DNA from: Setoptus koraiensis | Lineage: Eukaryota > Arthropoda | Direction of reading: 5' to 3' | Assembly (NCBI GenBank): GCA_048013815.1 | Contig: CM106585.1 | Location: 19,158,001 to 19,222,000, forward strand | Length of the DNA stretch: 64,000 bases | Shown: positions 30,695 to 43,970 of the stretch, piece after piece | How positions within the stretch are numbered: the first letter of the stretch is position 1 | How the letters are laid out: each line of letters opens with the position of its first letter | Program-made: the position numbers and the translations under genes | The notes under the pieces: generated by a model | What the model was told of the DNA's origin: nothing | The model's database searches: none | What the model saw: only the letters and a program-made list of their open reading frames with translations

Positions 30695-31902
30695 CTAGTT
30701 TCCCATGTCTAGCTGCCCGGCTGAATTAGCGAAACAACCCGACGCTCAAAATGAGCCAGGCATAGTTTTACAGAAGTAGGGCAAAGACGATAGATTGTTT
30801 GTGCAACGTATTAATTTACTTTTGAATAGATTTTTCACTTGTAAATATCGAGACTGAAATGAAAATCCAACAACACGTCCCGACATCGCATATCGCGGTC
30901 GACTATGATTTGTTGTTCATGTCAGATCCGAGTCTGGGTGCTAGCACCAGTGTCGGGGTTTTTGCAACCTACGTCACTGGTTATGTGTAGCAGTGAGTTA
31001 ATCCAAATTGTGTTCTTCCAGCAAGTACCATATAAGGATATTATTCCAATGGAATACGTCAGCTGACTACAATTGCTGACATTTTGTCACTTGTTGGAAG
31101 ACCTCGAAGATGCCAAATGAGAGAGCAGCGGGCAAAGACATTTATTTTAGAACTAACGAAATTACTTTGCTGTTTCGTGTACTCTGGTGTTTTTCTCTGC
31201 CTGATTGTCCTTTCCTGATTGTTCTGATTGTTGGCTCTCTCGCTCATGAACTTCTGACAATCATATCCTGAATCCAATCGACATAATGGCTCACTTTTGT
31301 GTAAACGCCGTAACCAAATTAACATTCTTTTTCTCCTAAAGAAATTATGCCAATTTGTGTCCAATGATTATTCAGAGGCATCATGGCCGGTCCAGCTGAA
31401 TCGGGGACACAGGAATAAGACTTCAACATGCCATTTTCATCCTGTTCACCGGCGCATAACATACTTTCTGCATTGTGCTCTTCTCTAGCATGATTCCAAG
31501 TTTTAATGCACATTTCACCAGAAGCAATAGGAACATAGGCAACTTGCAGCTTTTCTGGATATATAGTAGCTGGGCCGTTTTCTGTAGCGCCAAAACCTAT
31601 AATTGTTAGATTCGCTCCTGGCTCAGGATTGGTGTCGTTAGCCGGCAAACAGATTGGCCTGACCGAGTAATTCAATTCAATTGGTTCGGCTAATTTCACC
31701 GGAGCAATATCATAGTGAAAGCTAGAGAGTGAAAAAGAAGGATGCCAGTACTTATGCGCTATCTTGTAAATTTTTTCACTTGGGTCGATTTGGTCCTGAT
31801 TATAGTCACCAAGGACTACTCTGTAGCTGTCAAACCCCCTTCCGGATAAACACAATGGGCCGCCGTCAGAATAAAATGCTCATTCAAAATGGATCCTCCA
31901 CA
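30695..31902. repeat. Direct segmental duplication, right copy
   Basis: Second copy of the 28931-30056 unit. It ends abruptly at 31902, in the codons for CGGSIL of the protease, where unrelated sequence begins. This marks the duplication breakpoint and explains why the protease copy has no 5' end. Confidence 0.8.
31244..31902 (-). pseudogene. Truncated trypsin-like protease pseudogene, copy 3
   Basis: Host gene relic on the minus strand. It starts within CGGSILNEHFILTAAHC, so signal peptide, propeptide and the IVGG activation site are missing. A frameshift lies just after the histidine region (near 31843), because the upstream and downstream parts read in different frames. The serine motif is CVPDSAGP in place of GDSGGP, losing two key glycines. 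A TAA at 31319-31321 replaces a lysine codon of the KDGYG segment. Past that stop the sequence still reads GYGVYTKVSHYVDWIQ to a natural stop at 31244. The number of lesions shows it has been free of constraint for some time. It belongs to the direct duplication that also produced the intact gene at 29401. Confidence 0.88.
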
Positions 31903-32105
31903 CCGGTAGTAGTATTGTTGTTTGTTGTGATATTGTTGTTACTATTAAGACAATTATTAGTGAATACAGTTGTTGCTGCTTGTGGCACTCCAATAGCTCC
32001 TATTAATAAAGATCTACTTTTAGATACGGTGGTAGCGTTACGAGCCGGAGTTTTTTGTGTTGCAAAACCATTGTTGCACCCCAATGATCTGAAGCCGTCC
32101 ATCAT
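31903..32105 (-). other. Possible orphaned first coding exon
   Basis: On the minus strand, an ATG at 32105 in a good context opens about 67 codons (MMDGFRSLGCNNGFATQKTP, then an S/T/N-rich stretch including SKSRSLLIGAIG). The frame runs directly into the breakpoint of the duplicated protease segment at 31902, then stops after six foreign residues. The composition looks protein-coding and resembles the N/S-rich proteins elsewhere in the window, but no family is recognised and I see no convincing splice donor. It could be the start of a gene whose remainder was displaced by the duplication. Confidence 0.3.
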
Positions 32106-35100
32106 GATTAGCTTATGTTTGCGTTGTTGAGCGTAATTCTGTCAGGTCGGTCACGTTGTTGTAGACGGGCGACGCACGATAAATATATAATAATAACAAT
32201 AATAATACTAACAATAATAATAATAATAATTGTAACAATGTGCAATATTAAGTACTGTAGACGATAAGTTGTGTGTGTGAAAGATAACTTTGATATATAA
32301 TTCAATTATAATAGGTGTTTGTCTGTTTCTAGTAATTTTATCAGCTATCAAGTGGCGCTAATAGTGGTGATAGTGATTAAGTGCTAGGTAGGTGTTACTG
32401 CAATCATAATTGTTGTTGATACATACTACAATACAATCTACCTGCTGCTGGCGTTAGCAGTTTGCTGCTACAGTTTGCTCTGTGGCGACGATAATAAACT
32501 CCATAATAATAATGATAATTCGTATAATTCGGAGACAAGTCGTCCCTTTCAAAGAGAGTTCAACAGGGCATGATGCACACAATACCAATTGGTGCCGATT
32601 ACACCTAATTTGCTAGTTGCGTCCCAGTGCCCAAATCGAAATTGATAAATACCGGTATTTTCCCATTTGTGGTGTGAATTAATATTAGTGGCCCGTTTAA
32701 ATTGGCTATGATACATGTGAGCGGTGCAAAAGACAAATGAATGCAACAACAACAAGACAACAATTGTTTGAATATCAACTGTAAATTGCGTGGCTGTACT
32801 GCTGCCGCTGCTGGTGCGTTAGTACGGCGTGCAGTAAATGGCTGGTTGGTAGTTGCAGTAGTTGAGCGGCAGCAGCAGCGGCGCTGTTGCGATGCTGTTG
32901 CATCCAGTGATACAACAAGTACCCATACGATTACATAACGACAACAACAACAACAACAACAATAACAAACGCAACACACATGAGTGGCGCCGAACTACGC
33001 CGCTCCCCTCTGGCAGCGGCGGCCAGATTTACCCGCTGTGACCATCGAATGTCGGCGGCGGCGCGCATGCCTCTCGCCATACTGAACGAACTGCAGTTCG
33101 AACTGCCGCAGTTCTCCTCTACACGCCAATGGCGTGACGCCATCGAATTTCGCAGCCAAACGCACTCTCTCTCCCCCCTCTTTGCTTGCAACGCCACGCT
33201 GTTGCGTGGGGGCGCTAGGTACACACGCCGCTATCGGTACGCTGTGAGTGAGAGCGTTCCATTATGGAACTTCCATAGCGCACCAGGGCCACGACTGGGA
33301 GAGCGAGGTGCGCACTTTGGGGCGCCAAGTTTGAACGCAATTCCCTCTTTTCGCGCCTCACGCCAGATGGCGTCCGTTTTGTTTAAATCATTTTCTCCAA
33401 ATGACGCATGCAGTTCTAGTGTAATCTAATCACAGCAAAACAAACATTGCCATCGCGGGGGCGACTTCTCGCCAGGCTCCACCAGGCCAATGTTTGTTGC
33501 CAATCCCGTTCTGGCACGACAACGAGCTTGCATAATCTGGCCCGCATCTCGCTTGCCCGTAAATAATGTAATGTAGCAGATTGAGCGTTAACTGGAGCGA
33601 GTAACGTGACATGCAGCTTACAATCTAAAATCTAAAAAAATCCAAAATCTTATCTCTACACGCGCAATTGCATCTATTGTTGTTTCGCTGTGCCTTCGCT
33701 CTCTTTTCGCCCTTTTCGCTTCTTTCGCCGTTTTCGCTTTTATCGCCGTCTTGGCGCTGTTTTCGCACCCGTCGCCGAAGCGATTGTGCGAATTATGCAA
33801 ATTCGTAATCAAGCCCTCCTTACAGCATGACGCACAAGCGCTAACACAGCGAGCCACGGTCAGGCCGCCGTCCAGCAATTAACTTGAATTTGTCAGGCCA
33901 ACATCGCCCGAGGCCGGCCCCCAATTGCGCACACAACCGTTCGTCGATAATCTAGACAACTTATCTATTTACGCACCGTGGCCTAGGAATGAGTCATGGG
34001 GGCATCGAACGCTCGAGCACATTCGGCTCTGTCGGTGTTAGTGGCACAACTAACGGCAACACCGAACGGCCATCTAGACATCTGAGACATCGGCTAATGG
34101 AATCTTAGACATGCATTCCGAATGAATCATGCAACATTGCGCGACGAGAGCACCCTAGCGACTGAAAATAAAGACGCACACTCTGCACTGTAGACGTTTC
34201 CTTCCTATTGGATTGAATTCACCAAGACTCAGATTGTTTTATTTATTTTCTTCTTCTTTTTTTTGTCTCTCTTGTCTGTCATACACTGTGTACAGTATTA
34301 ATATTTGGCTTGGTGGTGCCATTATTTATAATCACGCTGCTGGGCTTGTCAATTTCGTGTTGTGTCCCACTCTGTTCCATGTGCTATAATGTTACATTGC
34401 GTCGCTCCAACAGAGAGCAGCCTCGGGAATAACTGTTAACGCACAACATCATTTCGTACAGTCGTCTCATCATGATAGATATGAATACACGATAATATTG
34501 TTTCTTTGTTGTTCAATGCAATGCGACTTTGCCCGGCGCACACACTCTCATCAGTGTACTAGTACGCAGTTGACTAAGAGGGAATAATTAATCTTTAACT
34601 AGCTTTGACGACGAACACATTGTGAGTTCGTCGCATTGATCGCCCGAACATAACACATATAAATCAAATTGTGAGCCTTTCACGTAACAACGTACAAACA
34701 CTTCAGATAGACGCTATTTTCAGCAGTGAGCTAAACGGTGAGTATGTGTGTGTCCTGTAAGATACAAGAGGCACAGTGGGGTCGTCTTCCATTAGTGTCA
34801 GAGTGATATGGAGAGAGAAAAGATGAAAACAAAGCGCAACAGTTGACTGGATATAGATGGTCGAAATGCGATGAGATGTGAGCAGTTTAGTTGTTTGAGG
34901 CAAATCGTCGTGTTGTTTTGATGGCACTCATTTGCACACGAGAGAGAGAGAGAGCGAGAGATAAAGAAAGGGAGGACACTGCACCATGCCATTATCCACT
35001 ATATCTATTATTATCATGTCTAGTTCCTATATCTCACAATGACGATACATGTGCTTGCTAATTGTAAATGTATTTTGTGATAGTGTGTGTGTGTGTGTGT

Positions 35101-35973
35101 CTAGAAAATCCAATCAGGCACAGTCTCATTCTGACATTTCAAGAGATGGTTAAATAGTGTAACTGCTAATTGCTCTTGATGATTTAGCATATACACGACA
35201 TGCGATGTGTGTGATAGTGTTAGCCAAAAAATAGCAAAAGAAGAACAAAAAGATAATTTATTGATTATTTTTACAGTTTGTCAGGGAAACAAAACAAAAC
35301 GAAAAAATACGATTTATCAGTGGAAACGAAGAAGACTACAACAATGGTGTGATAAAATAATAACAACAACAATAATACTTGTAATAGTAATGAAAGTATG
35401 AAGGCATCACCAGCAACAACAACAACAACAACAACAATGGCAGCAATTTAATTATTTGTTTCATCATGTTTACTTTTTCATGAGAAACAATCAAATGTGT
35501 GCTAGTTCCCGTTTATGAGATACACTTGATTAACACAGCAGAGAGCATTTTTTTATTTATTATTTTTTCATGCGTTGGTTATCATCGGCAACAAATTTAG
35601 TTTGCATTATACCAGCCAACCCACAGGCACCAACCTAGAACAAGAACAAGAAGAAGAAGACCAAGACCAAGACGGAATAAGATTGAACCATTTGCTTGTT
35701 AGTGTGCATTACGTGTCTATTCTAATCAGATGATCACCATCGGCAACTAACAAATCGACGAGATTATTATTAATCAAAGAGCATGATGAAATAACAACCA
35801 CAACACACACGATATAAAGAGATAATTTATAAACAATAGCAATAGGAGGGGAGAAGTTTACGTTACACGATAACAGTTTGCACATGCAAGTGGACTGGGT
35901 GACTTAAAAACCAACAAACAAGCGCTCTAGACTTGGCTAGAGTTGAGTGAGAGAGAGAGAGAGAGAGAAAGAC
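32106..35973. other. Noncoding, probable 5' UTR/promoter region
   Basis: It contains AT-rich and CAG-rich stretches, a GC-rich, CpG-rich segment at about 32980-33420 with short palindromes (GAACTGCAGTTC near 33087; a GTTCCAT/ATGGAAC pair near 33246), a GT run near 35082 and a GA run at 35949-35969 immediately before the next start codon. An open frame through the CpG-rich part lacks conserved features. Best read as promoter and untranslated leader of the plus-strand gene at 35974. Confidence 0.5.
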
Positions 35974-38900
35974 ATGTCCTTCGTAAGACGCGATTTTAAA
36001 ATCTCAACCACGCCACTGCTACAACAAACAAATGGCCCCTCACGCCAATCGGACCATGAGAATTACCAGCACAACAACAGCAACAACAATAGTAATATTA
36101 TTGGTGATAGCAGCAGCAGCGGCAGCAGTAATAATTACAATAATGGTGCTAATCATTCCAATGATTCATCGTGCAATTTGACTGACAACTCAACTCCTAA
36201 CAACTCTAATCCGAATAAATTATTAGATTTGAGCAAACAACAGCAACAGCACCAACAAATGCTGTTTAAAGCAAATAAACAACGAAACACCAGCAACATG
36301 TGCAAACCTAGTCAGCAGTCGCCGCCACAACAAGATCGTGATATATCATCATCATCATCATCGAAGAATTGTATACATTTAAACAAATCTGACTCGCCAT
36401 CTACAATTACAGATAATATTGCCGCTCATAGTCAATCGCTAACCATCATGAGATCTTCGCAATCACACCAATTGATGGAAAACAACAACCAGTCGAGCAC
36501 TTTTATTAATAATAATATCAACTTAAATGCTAATCACGCTACTCATCAGCATATACCATCAACCATTGGCAACGCTATCAGGCGTCCTCAACCCGTCACT
36601 GCTAACAAGACAGCAGGTATATTGCAACGACAACCGTCAAATGGGCAGTTTAACAGGCACAGACAGATAGCAGGTTGTGAAATGGCGAAAAAGCAACAAC
36701 AGCAACAACAACAACAACAGCAATTCACTACTGCAATCAATAATGAGCTAGTCAATAATCAGTCAACTAAGCAGTCCATACCAAAGACTTCGATACCTTC
36801 GCAAAGATTCGGTCAATTTGGATCAGCGTCATTCAAAAATAAGCAAATTGCAGTTCCCGTGTCCACTATTCAAAATATAAACAATCACGAAAAGAGCCAG
36901 ACAACCAATGAGGACAACAGTATATGTTCATCGTCGGATGATTTGAGCAGACACAATAACAAGACACAAAGATCATTCGGTATTAATAGGACCAACAGTA
37001 AAGGCCACATAAGGCGATTGAATGGCTCTCTCATTAGCGTGGCCTCAAATGAAAATCACCGAGAACAACAAGACAGCCAAAATTCTAGCTCTTGCTCTAT
37101 AGCTAGTAACAGTAGCAAACAAAATAATACCACTGGTAACAATAGTAGACAAAACAAGACACCAGCGGGTCAGTTTGTGCAGAGGCTGGCGCCCCTGAGA
37201 AGTGCCTCTCTGATAAACAAGCTCATGTTGAATAACAACAACAATAGCAACTTTTCAAACAGCAAAAATGACTCAAGTAATAACAAGCTAGTGAACAACA
37301 AGTGTGATAGAAAGATTACAGGATTAACAAAATCTATGTCTTCAACAAAATTGCAACAAACATTGCGCAACAACAATCAACAAGCAGCTAACAACAACAC
37401 TGGTGGCCACTTCAGCAATATAAACTGCACAAAGCAAAACTCTCCGTTCAAGTCGGTCGATGACAATAATCTCAATCAATTTGTGGCTCAGCAATCATCG
37501 CGTCTGATAGCGCCGAGTAGTAGCAGATTTGAAAATAGACAACAGAAGACATTGAATAGATCGCTTAGCTTCAAGAGATCGCGCACTTTAACACCAGAAC
37601 ACACTAGACAATTTGTCAGTTGTCAGTCGCGAAACGCCGGCAGCAATAAATTTCTAAATATCTCAACATCGGATAGTAAAAATTCTAAAGCTGCAACGCC
37701 AGTGAGCCAAAGCAACAACTATTCTCGATATAACCAATCGTTGATTTCTCGACCGACCACAACAAAATCTAGTCAGTCTTCGATGTTGTCAATAGAGAGT
37801 CAAAATGACACTGACAACGATCTAATGACCGATGAATATTCTATGATGGACGAGGAAACCGCCACAAATAACACGTTTGCTGACGACGATATGATATCTT
37901 CTCATGATGGAAATATGAACTATGTGCAGAATGGAAATACACTCAATTTAGATGACGAAGAAAGCATCGCGGCCTGCAGAAACGATGACTACGTCGATGA
38001 CCACCAGCCGGCGACGGAAACAGATTATGATTCTCGTTTTCGAGCGATTAACGAGCATTTCAGCCAAGACGACACCACTGGGTTGTTTGCAGCTAATAAC
38101 GAGAACAACATAGCGTCCAATTCGCTAGACTCACCTACACCTAGGCAATTCATGTCGCCGCGCCAATCCAGACCATTGCCTAGACTGAAAAAGTGTTCTT
38201 CAGGGGCGGGCAGCGATTTGCCAAGACGTACAAAATCGGATAAGCGAATCATAGCACAATTGTCTCATGCCAATTCGGGCTGCAACTTGAATCTAGATCA
38301 AACCAATCCAGCTAATGCGATAACCAGTAATGACAGTTGTAATAGATGCAAACTAGTGTGTAGCCGTCATAACGACGGATTACAACAGCAACAGGAGTCA
38401 AGTAGCTCCACTTTCGACAGCGGCTGCTTATCAGATTGTTATTGCTCAGCGTATGATTGTGATGATAAAGAAAATTATCAAGACCATGATGAAAATGTCA
38501 TCCGGTGCGCCAATAATACCAATAGCGTGTGTTGTGGCTGGAATGATGATGATCTGCAGACGCAGCGGCAGCATCATTCGGCGGCATTGAGTCAGTTTCA
38601 TCAGTTGCCAAACGCGAAACGATTGTCGATTTTCTCTGAAAGAAAACAATCGCCAAGTTTGATAAGTTGCAAATCATTTGGATCGCTGAGTGACAATCAT
38701 CGCTTTTACAATGCCATCGCCGACTCTCATCATCACCAGCAGCATCAATTTAGGAATATTAGCTCGTCGTCAGCCAATTCTTCACGACGAGAAGACGACG
38801 ATTACGCCATCCCAGCCTCTCTGCAAATGATCTGTCATGACTTAGGTGGGGCCTCTTGTGGTGACACTACTTCCTATTCATCGCAGCAGTCTAGACGAAG

Positions 38901-40642
38901 CTCGTCAACTAGGCCCCACTCAAGGATAATTTTCGATCCAACAAATAGTATGTTTCACATTGTGCCGCCCCAAAGCAGCAATCAGCCACAGACTGATGAT
39001 AAATTAATGGCTGTAGCTACTAATAATAATCCTAATGATAATGACAATTGTTTGGAACAGATATCGGTCTCGAAAAATGAAAAAAACACAACACAATTAT
39101 CGGTGAGTATCGAATCCATTCGCCAGACGGAGCCACGATATCCTGGCTACGATTGCGCGCCAAATCTTCAAGAAACTTACTGCGCGCATGAGCAGATCAA
39201 CTTTTTTGCTCTGTGTCACTACTGGCCCAAAAAGTCAACAACTTCCGTGCCAATTAAAAAAAATAATTCCGCTAATATCATTGCTAATTTCAAATATTTC
39301 ACTATTCCTCTATTCAAATTTATCAAAATACTGTATATTAATAAATAATCAGAATGATTCTAGTCAAAAGATTCCCAAGGAACCAAAGAGGAAGGAGACG
39401 CCCGAATGCCAAGCGCGAGACGCACGAGAGTCGGGCCAAAAGGATACTCACGGCGGTAACAGCGGTAAAAAGGAGTCGTCCGGATTGAATTTGGAGAGGA
39501 GAATGCGAAACTCGTTATCTTCGTTGATTGAAAATTTCACAAATCAAACTGGCCAAAATAATCAACAAGCGCCGAAGCAGCAGCAGCAGCAGTCATTACG
39601 TGATAGGAAATCACTGCCATCGCCTGATAAACCATTGTCAGTATCTCAAACAAATAGCGACCCAACAGCGACTACAGCAACAAAAAACAAAATTTTCAAT
39701 AGTAATAATAACAAAAACGTGATTTATCCACAAATGAAAGGAGAGGATGACTCTTGCACTAAGCAGCCCGATAGCACGATGAGAGGCGATGATAACAATG
39801 TCAACAATGGCACTTCAAGTAACAAGCAAACAGCCAGTGCAGACAGCAAGACCACGAAAAGCGTTGCATCGTCGATGAGGACACCTCTGAACGGTTTGAA
39901 GAAAATGGAATCCTTTGGATTGAAAGAGCCGGCAGGCTGTAAAGGGCCAATAGCAACAGTTGCCTCGAGCGCATCTAATTGGCAGCGTTCATCTGGACTG
40001 ACATTCAAATCATTGTTTGGCTTGCCGTTGGGCAAACAACAGAGTCAACAACGAAAGTTGTCGTCAACATTAAGCCAACAACAACAACAACAACAAAACG
40101 GTGAACCAATTACTATCAGTGCACCTGAGGCAGCAGCTGGCAAGCTGCAATCGAATGATTCAGATTTGCAGCCAATAGCGGCAAAATCAATGCTTTCATT
40201 AGCTCAATGTAGCAGTAATGTGACTGGCTTACCAAAGGCGCCAGGAACAACAAGAAACAACAAGGCAGCGGCGGCAATAAACGGTACAACGACAAACAGC
40301 GTGACTGACATTCAGGCACGCGGAAATAAGTGTTTGGAGGAAAGAATGACATTGTCAACAGAGCATTGTCAAAAGTCTATAATTGATCATGACAATAAAA
40401 TTGGAAATGATTCAAATGACGGGGCAGCGACAAAAAATGTAATATGTAGTGGTAACAACAACATCGACGCTATCAAGAGGGGATCACCGACACTTTCCTC
40501 GCCGTCGTCGTCGACTGCATCTTTGACTATTCAGCATGACAATGAACAGCAACAACAGCAGCAACAACAACAACAGCAGCAGCAACAAGCGAACAGCAGT
40601 GATAAACCAGTGCACAACACTAGGAGGATATTCTCTCTAGAG
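35974..40642 (+). CDS. Unrecognised N/S/Q-rich protein, two large exons (3' end not found)
   Basis: ATG at 35974 (GACATGTCC), exon 35974-39102 (1043 codons), donor GTGAGT, acceptor CAG, exon 39353-40642 (430 codons), donor GTGAGT. Both junctions are phase 0. Beyond 40642 the frame meets a stop within 16 codons, so a further exon is expected. The 1473 residues seen are rich in N, S and Q, with polyQ tracts (14 Q at 40547-40588) and islands of ordinary composition: QRLAPLRSASLINKLML, RQSRPLPRLKKCSSGAG, FDSGCLSDCYCSAYDCDDK, LERRMRNSLSSLIENFTNQ, LTFKSLFGLPLGKQQ. Basic S-rich islands alternate with an acidic segment near 37800-38000. No enzymatic or membrane domain is visible. It may be a cytoskeletal or scaffold protein, and it may belong to one transcription unit with 54816-57204. 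Both are guesses. Confidence 0.7.
40547..40588 (+). repeat. Polyglutamine-coding repeat (14 Q)
   Basis: Mixed CAA/CAG codons in frame near the 3' end of the second large exon. Confidence 0.85.
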
Positions 40643-42323
40643 GTGAGTCAGACGAATAATTTAATAGGCAATCGATGCTGCCGCAGTTGATATCTGCGCG
40701 TCATATGCATTCGATACAGTTTTTTTACGCCAGTTTAATCGCAACGCAACAGTACGCTGGCGGACAAAATCTGGTCGTGCCAGGCCTGGCCAGACCAGGT
40801 AATTTACCTGAGGTAAACTGTTGTCAGGGTTACTGTTGATACCGTTGTGTTTGCGACAGAGCACTTGTTTGTTGTAACTGTTTGTTGTAACTGTAACACG
40901 CACACAAACACAGTGCTGCTACAATGTTAATTGTACACTTGTCATCGTTACTGTTGTCAATCGCTGGCTCGAAGTGTCTCAATTTTGCCAGCAATCATTT
41001 TAATGGCTCGCTAGCCATATTACTACGCTTGAATCGCCTCTTACCCCATACCTTATAGTGTCAGTGCTGTCAGTTGTGCTATCAACACCAGCAACCACAA
41101 TCGGCCACCATCAAACTGTTGTTGGCAGACCGCTCGTCATCCAGTAGACAGTCGGTTGGGATCACTTTCTATCATCAAAAGCATTGTTGTTGTTGTCGTG
41201 TTATTGTGTTAGTTCATTGTCAAGTTTGTCGAGATAGCGCAGACAAGAATGCAACAACGCTAGACAACAAATCGCGCCGGATCGTTTTAGACGCGACACA
41301 CAACACACTAGTATAGACTCTATAGTATAGAGGCGATATAACATCGTACCGAGAGCAATCATATTACCTTTGCCAGTTGAGCAGTTTGATGTTCCATAAC
41401 ATAACTGTCATGTTACAAGAGCGCGCGGGATTTTCTACCATCTATCTCGCCAACTAAATAATGGCCGAGCCAGTGTAACAGGCCTTTGCTTTGTCTATTG
41501 CATTCTTTTCGGCGCGCCAACAATAAAAGTTTTTGTTGTTATAATGACGACGTTTAATCTAGATCTAATCTAATATGCCAACAACAACACTGGCAACAAC
41601 GCTGCCAACAGCACTGGCAACAGCACTGGCAACAAGGCATTGTTCGCATATCAATTGCGACAACGACCACCGTAATGATGACGATGATTCCTACGATGAC
41701 GGCAGGGTTGACAGAGTTCACAAGACACAAGACCAAAGATGGCGTAAGATAGCGAGACGGCGAGATCGTTAGCTAGTTGGCTGGCGAACAAACGGCGTTG
41801 TTGTTGTGAAAAATACGATGAAACATGAAATTACATAAATGATGGACGTTGCCGTCTGGCTTGGAGCGCTCTCAAGCCGGCCGAGCCGTTTGAACTGGCT
41901 CCTAATGTAATCAATAATATCAATATGTTTCAGCTGGTTGTTGTTGTCGTTGCCTAACAACCTACTACCTGTATGTACGGCCGCCACTTAAAGCCAATGG
42001 GCGATGTTTGAGGATAGGCACAGACAAAGATCATGACCGATTGCGATTGTCGGGCCTGAGTCAAGTTTAGCTTCGCCTTGACATTAAACAACGACCATTC
42101 AATAGAGATAACAAGGGGTGATGTCTCCCCGGCCGCTATCCGGCCATGTGCTGAAACGAAGGCAAAAAACATATTGTGTGTAAGCCAATCAATAATGGTC
42201 TCTCATGATTTTTTCTGTTATTGCGCGCCCGAAATCCTGCCCTGGAGAGAATTGCACTTGTTGTGTTCTTTTTTGCCTCCCTCCCCTTCGCCGCTGCGAT
42301 TGTCTGGCTGCCAACGCACCAAT

Positions 42324-42368
42324 GTTGCCAGTGTTGCCAGTGTTGCCAGTGTTGCCAGTGTTGCTAAT
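42324..42368. repeat. 9-bp tandem repeat, 5 units
   Basis: Four perfect GTTGCCAGT units and one variant. Confidence 0.85.
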
Positions 42369-42710
42369 GTCATAATGTCGGCCAATGGCTGCCAAAGCGA
42401 ATTATATCCAGCCAGCTATCGATGGGTGGTGGTGACAGGCGCAGAATTGAACGATGGCCGCGCCAATCATTATTGATCGCGTCAGTCATTGTCATCGCGG
42501 TCGTCGGTCATTATGGCCGACAACTAACTCACTGACAGTGGCCAACCGTGCACTCACAACACCGTGATATGATGTGACTGTGGCTCACATGGAAAGATGT
42601 GGCTCCCGGAAACAACATTTGGTGTGCATCCGATTCATTCACCTGTCATCACTGGCCCATCGCGTCTTAATCTTCGCCCAGTTTGTAGCTGTTTCATGTT
42701 GCAACGGTCG

Positions 42711-42772
42711 TCGTTGTTGTCGTTGTCGTTGTTGCTGTTGTCGTTGTTGCTGTTGTCGTTGTTGTCGTTGAC
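42711..42772. repeat. GTT/GTC triplet microsatellite
   Basis: An imperfect array of GTTGTC and GTTGCT units. A CAA/GAC-type triplet array of the same character occurs near 43481-43530. Confidence 0.7.
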
Positions 42773-43880
42773 AGCGAGTAACGGTATTGATTAGAATGTC
42801 TGTCTAGTGTGCGACTGACTGACGTAATCGTGATGATGCCATTTGAATAGGCCGGGCCGGGCCGGGCCGGCGCAATGATTGCTTGGCATCAGTGGGCATT
42901 TGATCGGCGGCTCTCTCATTGAGCATTGATTCGAGCAACTCTCAGCTCATGAGCTCACGCTGCCTGCCATCCACCAGCCATGACACATAGCAGGCATGCA
43001 CCGTGTCTCAGTCGTCATCACGACACAATGCGATAAGACACTAATTTTCACTGTGATTACTTACATCATTTAGCTACAACAATGCGAGCCAACGCAGGCC
43101 AACAATATATTCGAGTGAGTGATCTCGCTTTCTCAGGTAATTGCCTTATCAGTGCTATGATCATGTCGCTGTTGTCGCCTCTAACTGAAAGGGACACTCC
43201 GACGACACGCCAACAGCCTCAAAGACAACAGTGACGAGCTGCGTTTGTGCCAGCAAATCACACAGGTTATCATTAGCTAATTGTTGAAGTGGATCTAATC
43301 TTGTCCTTTCATGCATCGCTTTAGTCACCGGTCGTCATCGGCGCCGTCATTGTTGTTGCCTTTGGTCGCTGTCGTTGCCGTTGTCGTTGTTGCGAAATGT
43401 TTTACACCAATTCTTTCGCAATTGCCAGCAGTCAAACAATCGCAATTGAATTGCTTGACTGGCCAACTGCCGCATAACAACAACAACAACGACGACGACG
43501 ACGACAACAACAACGTCGACGACAACAACGACATCAACAACTACGGCTTATTAGTTATTCTTGGATGCAACCAGTTTCACATATTTGAATATATCAGCGG
43601 CTGGTAGTAGCAGGTTCACTTTCATATTCGTCACACACTCTTACATCGCAGTTATGCCTATGACTTTCTTCTTCCTCTCCGCCGTTGCCCAGCTTCCATA
43701 TTGCCTGATCCTATGTGCAGTCTGCATGCAAACAAATCACTGATTGGCCAGACTGTTCGGCTTGCCAGCCAGCCAAACAGTGAGTGGCTGCCGATGCCAC
43801 CATTATTGTGTGTCCTCCAACTGTCCACCTCCAACCGAACAACTCTCACTGTGCCTCTCAACTGGCTACCTGGCCAGCTC

Positions 43881-43970
43881 GGGCTAACTCCGGATAACTT
43901 TGGATAACTTCGGCTAGCTTCGACTAGCTTCGACTAGCTTCGACTAGCTTCGGCTAGCTTTGGCCGGCTC
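43881..43970. repeat. 10-bp minisatellite, 9 units
   Basis: Nine 10-base units related to CGACTAGCTT, with three perfect consecutive copies in the middle and variants at both edges. The 10-bp period matches one turn of the helix. Confidence 0.85.

Noticed and set aside
31729-32130. Plus-strand hydrophobic frame across the protease relic and the orphan exon
   Set aside because: It is antisense to the protease pseudogene and spans the duplication breakpoint; the hydrophobicity comes from reverse reading of N/T-rich codons.
32980-33429. 149-codon plus-strand frame in the CpG-rich segment
   Set aside because: There is an ATG but no recognised domain, no signal and no splice continuation. Composition explains the open frame.
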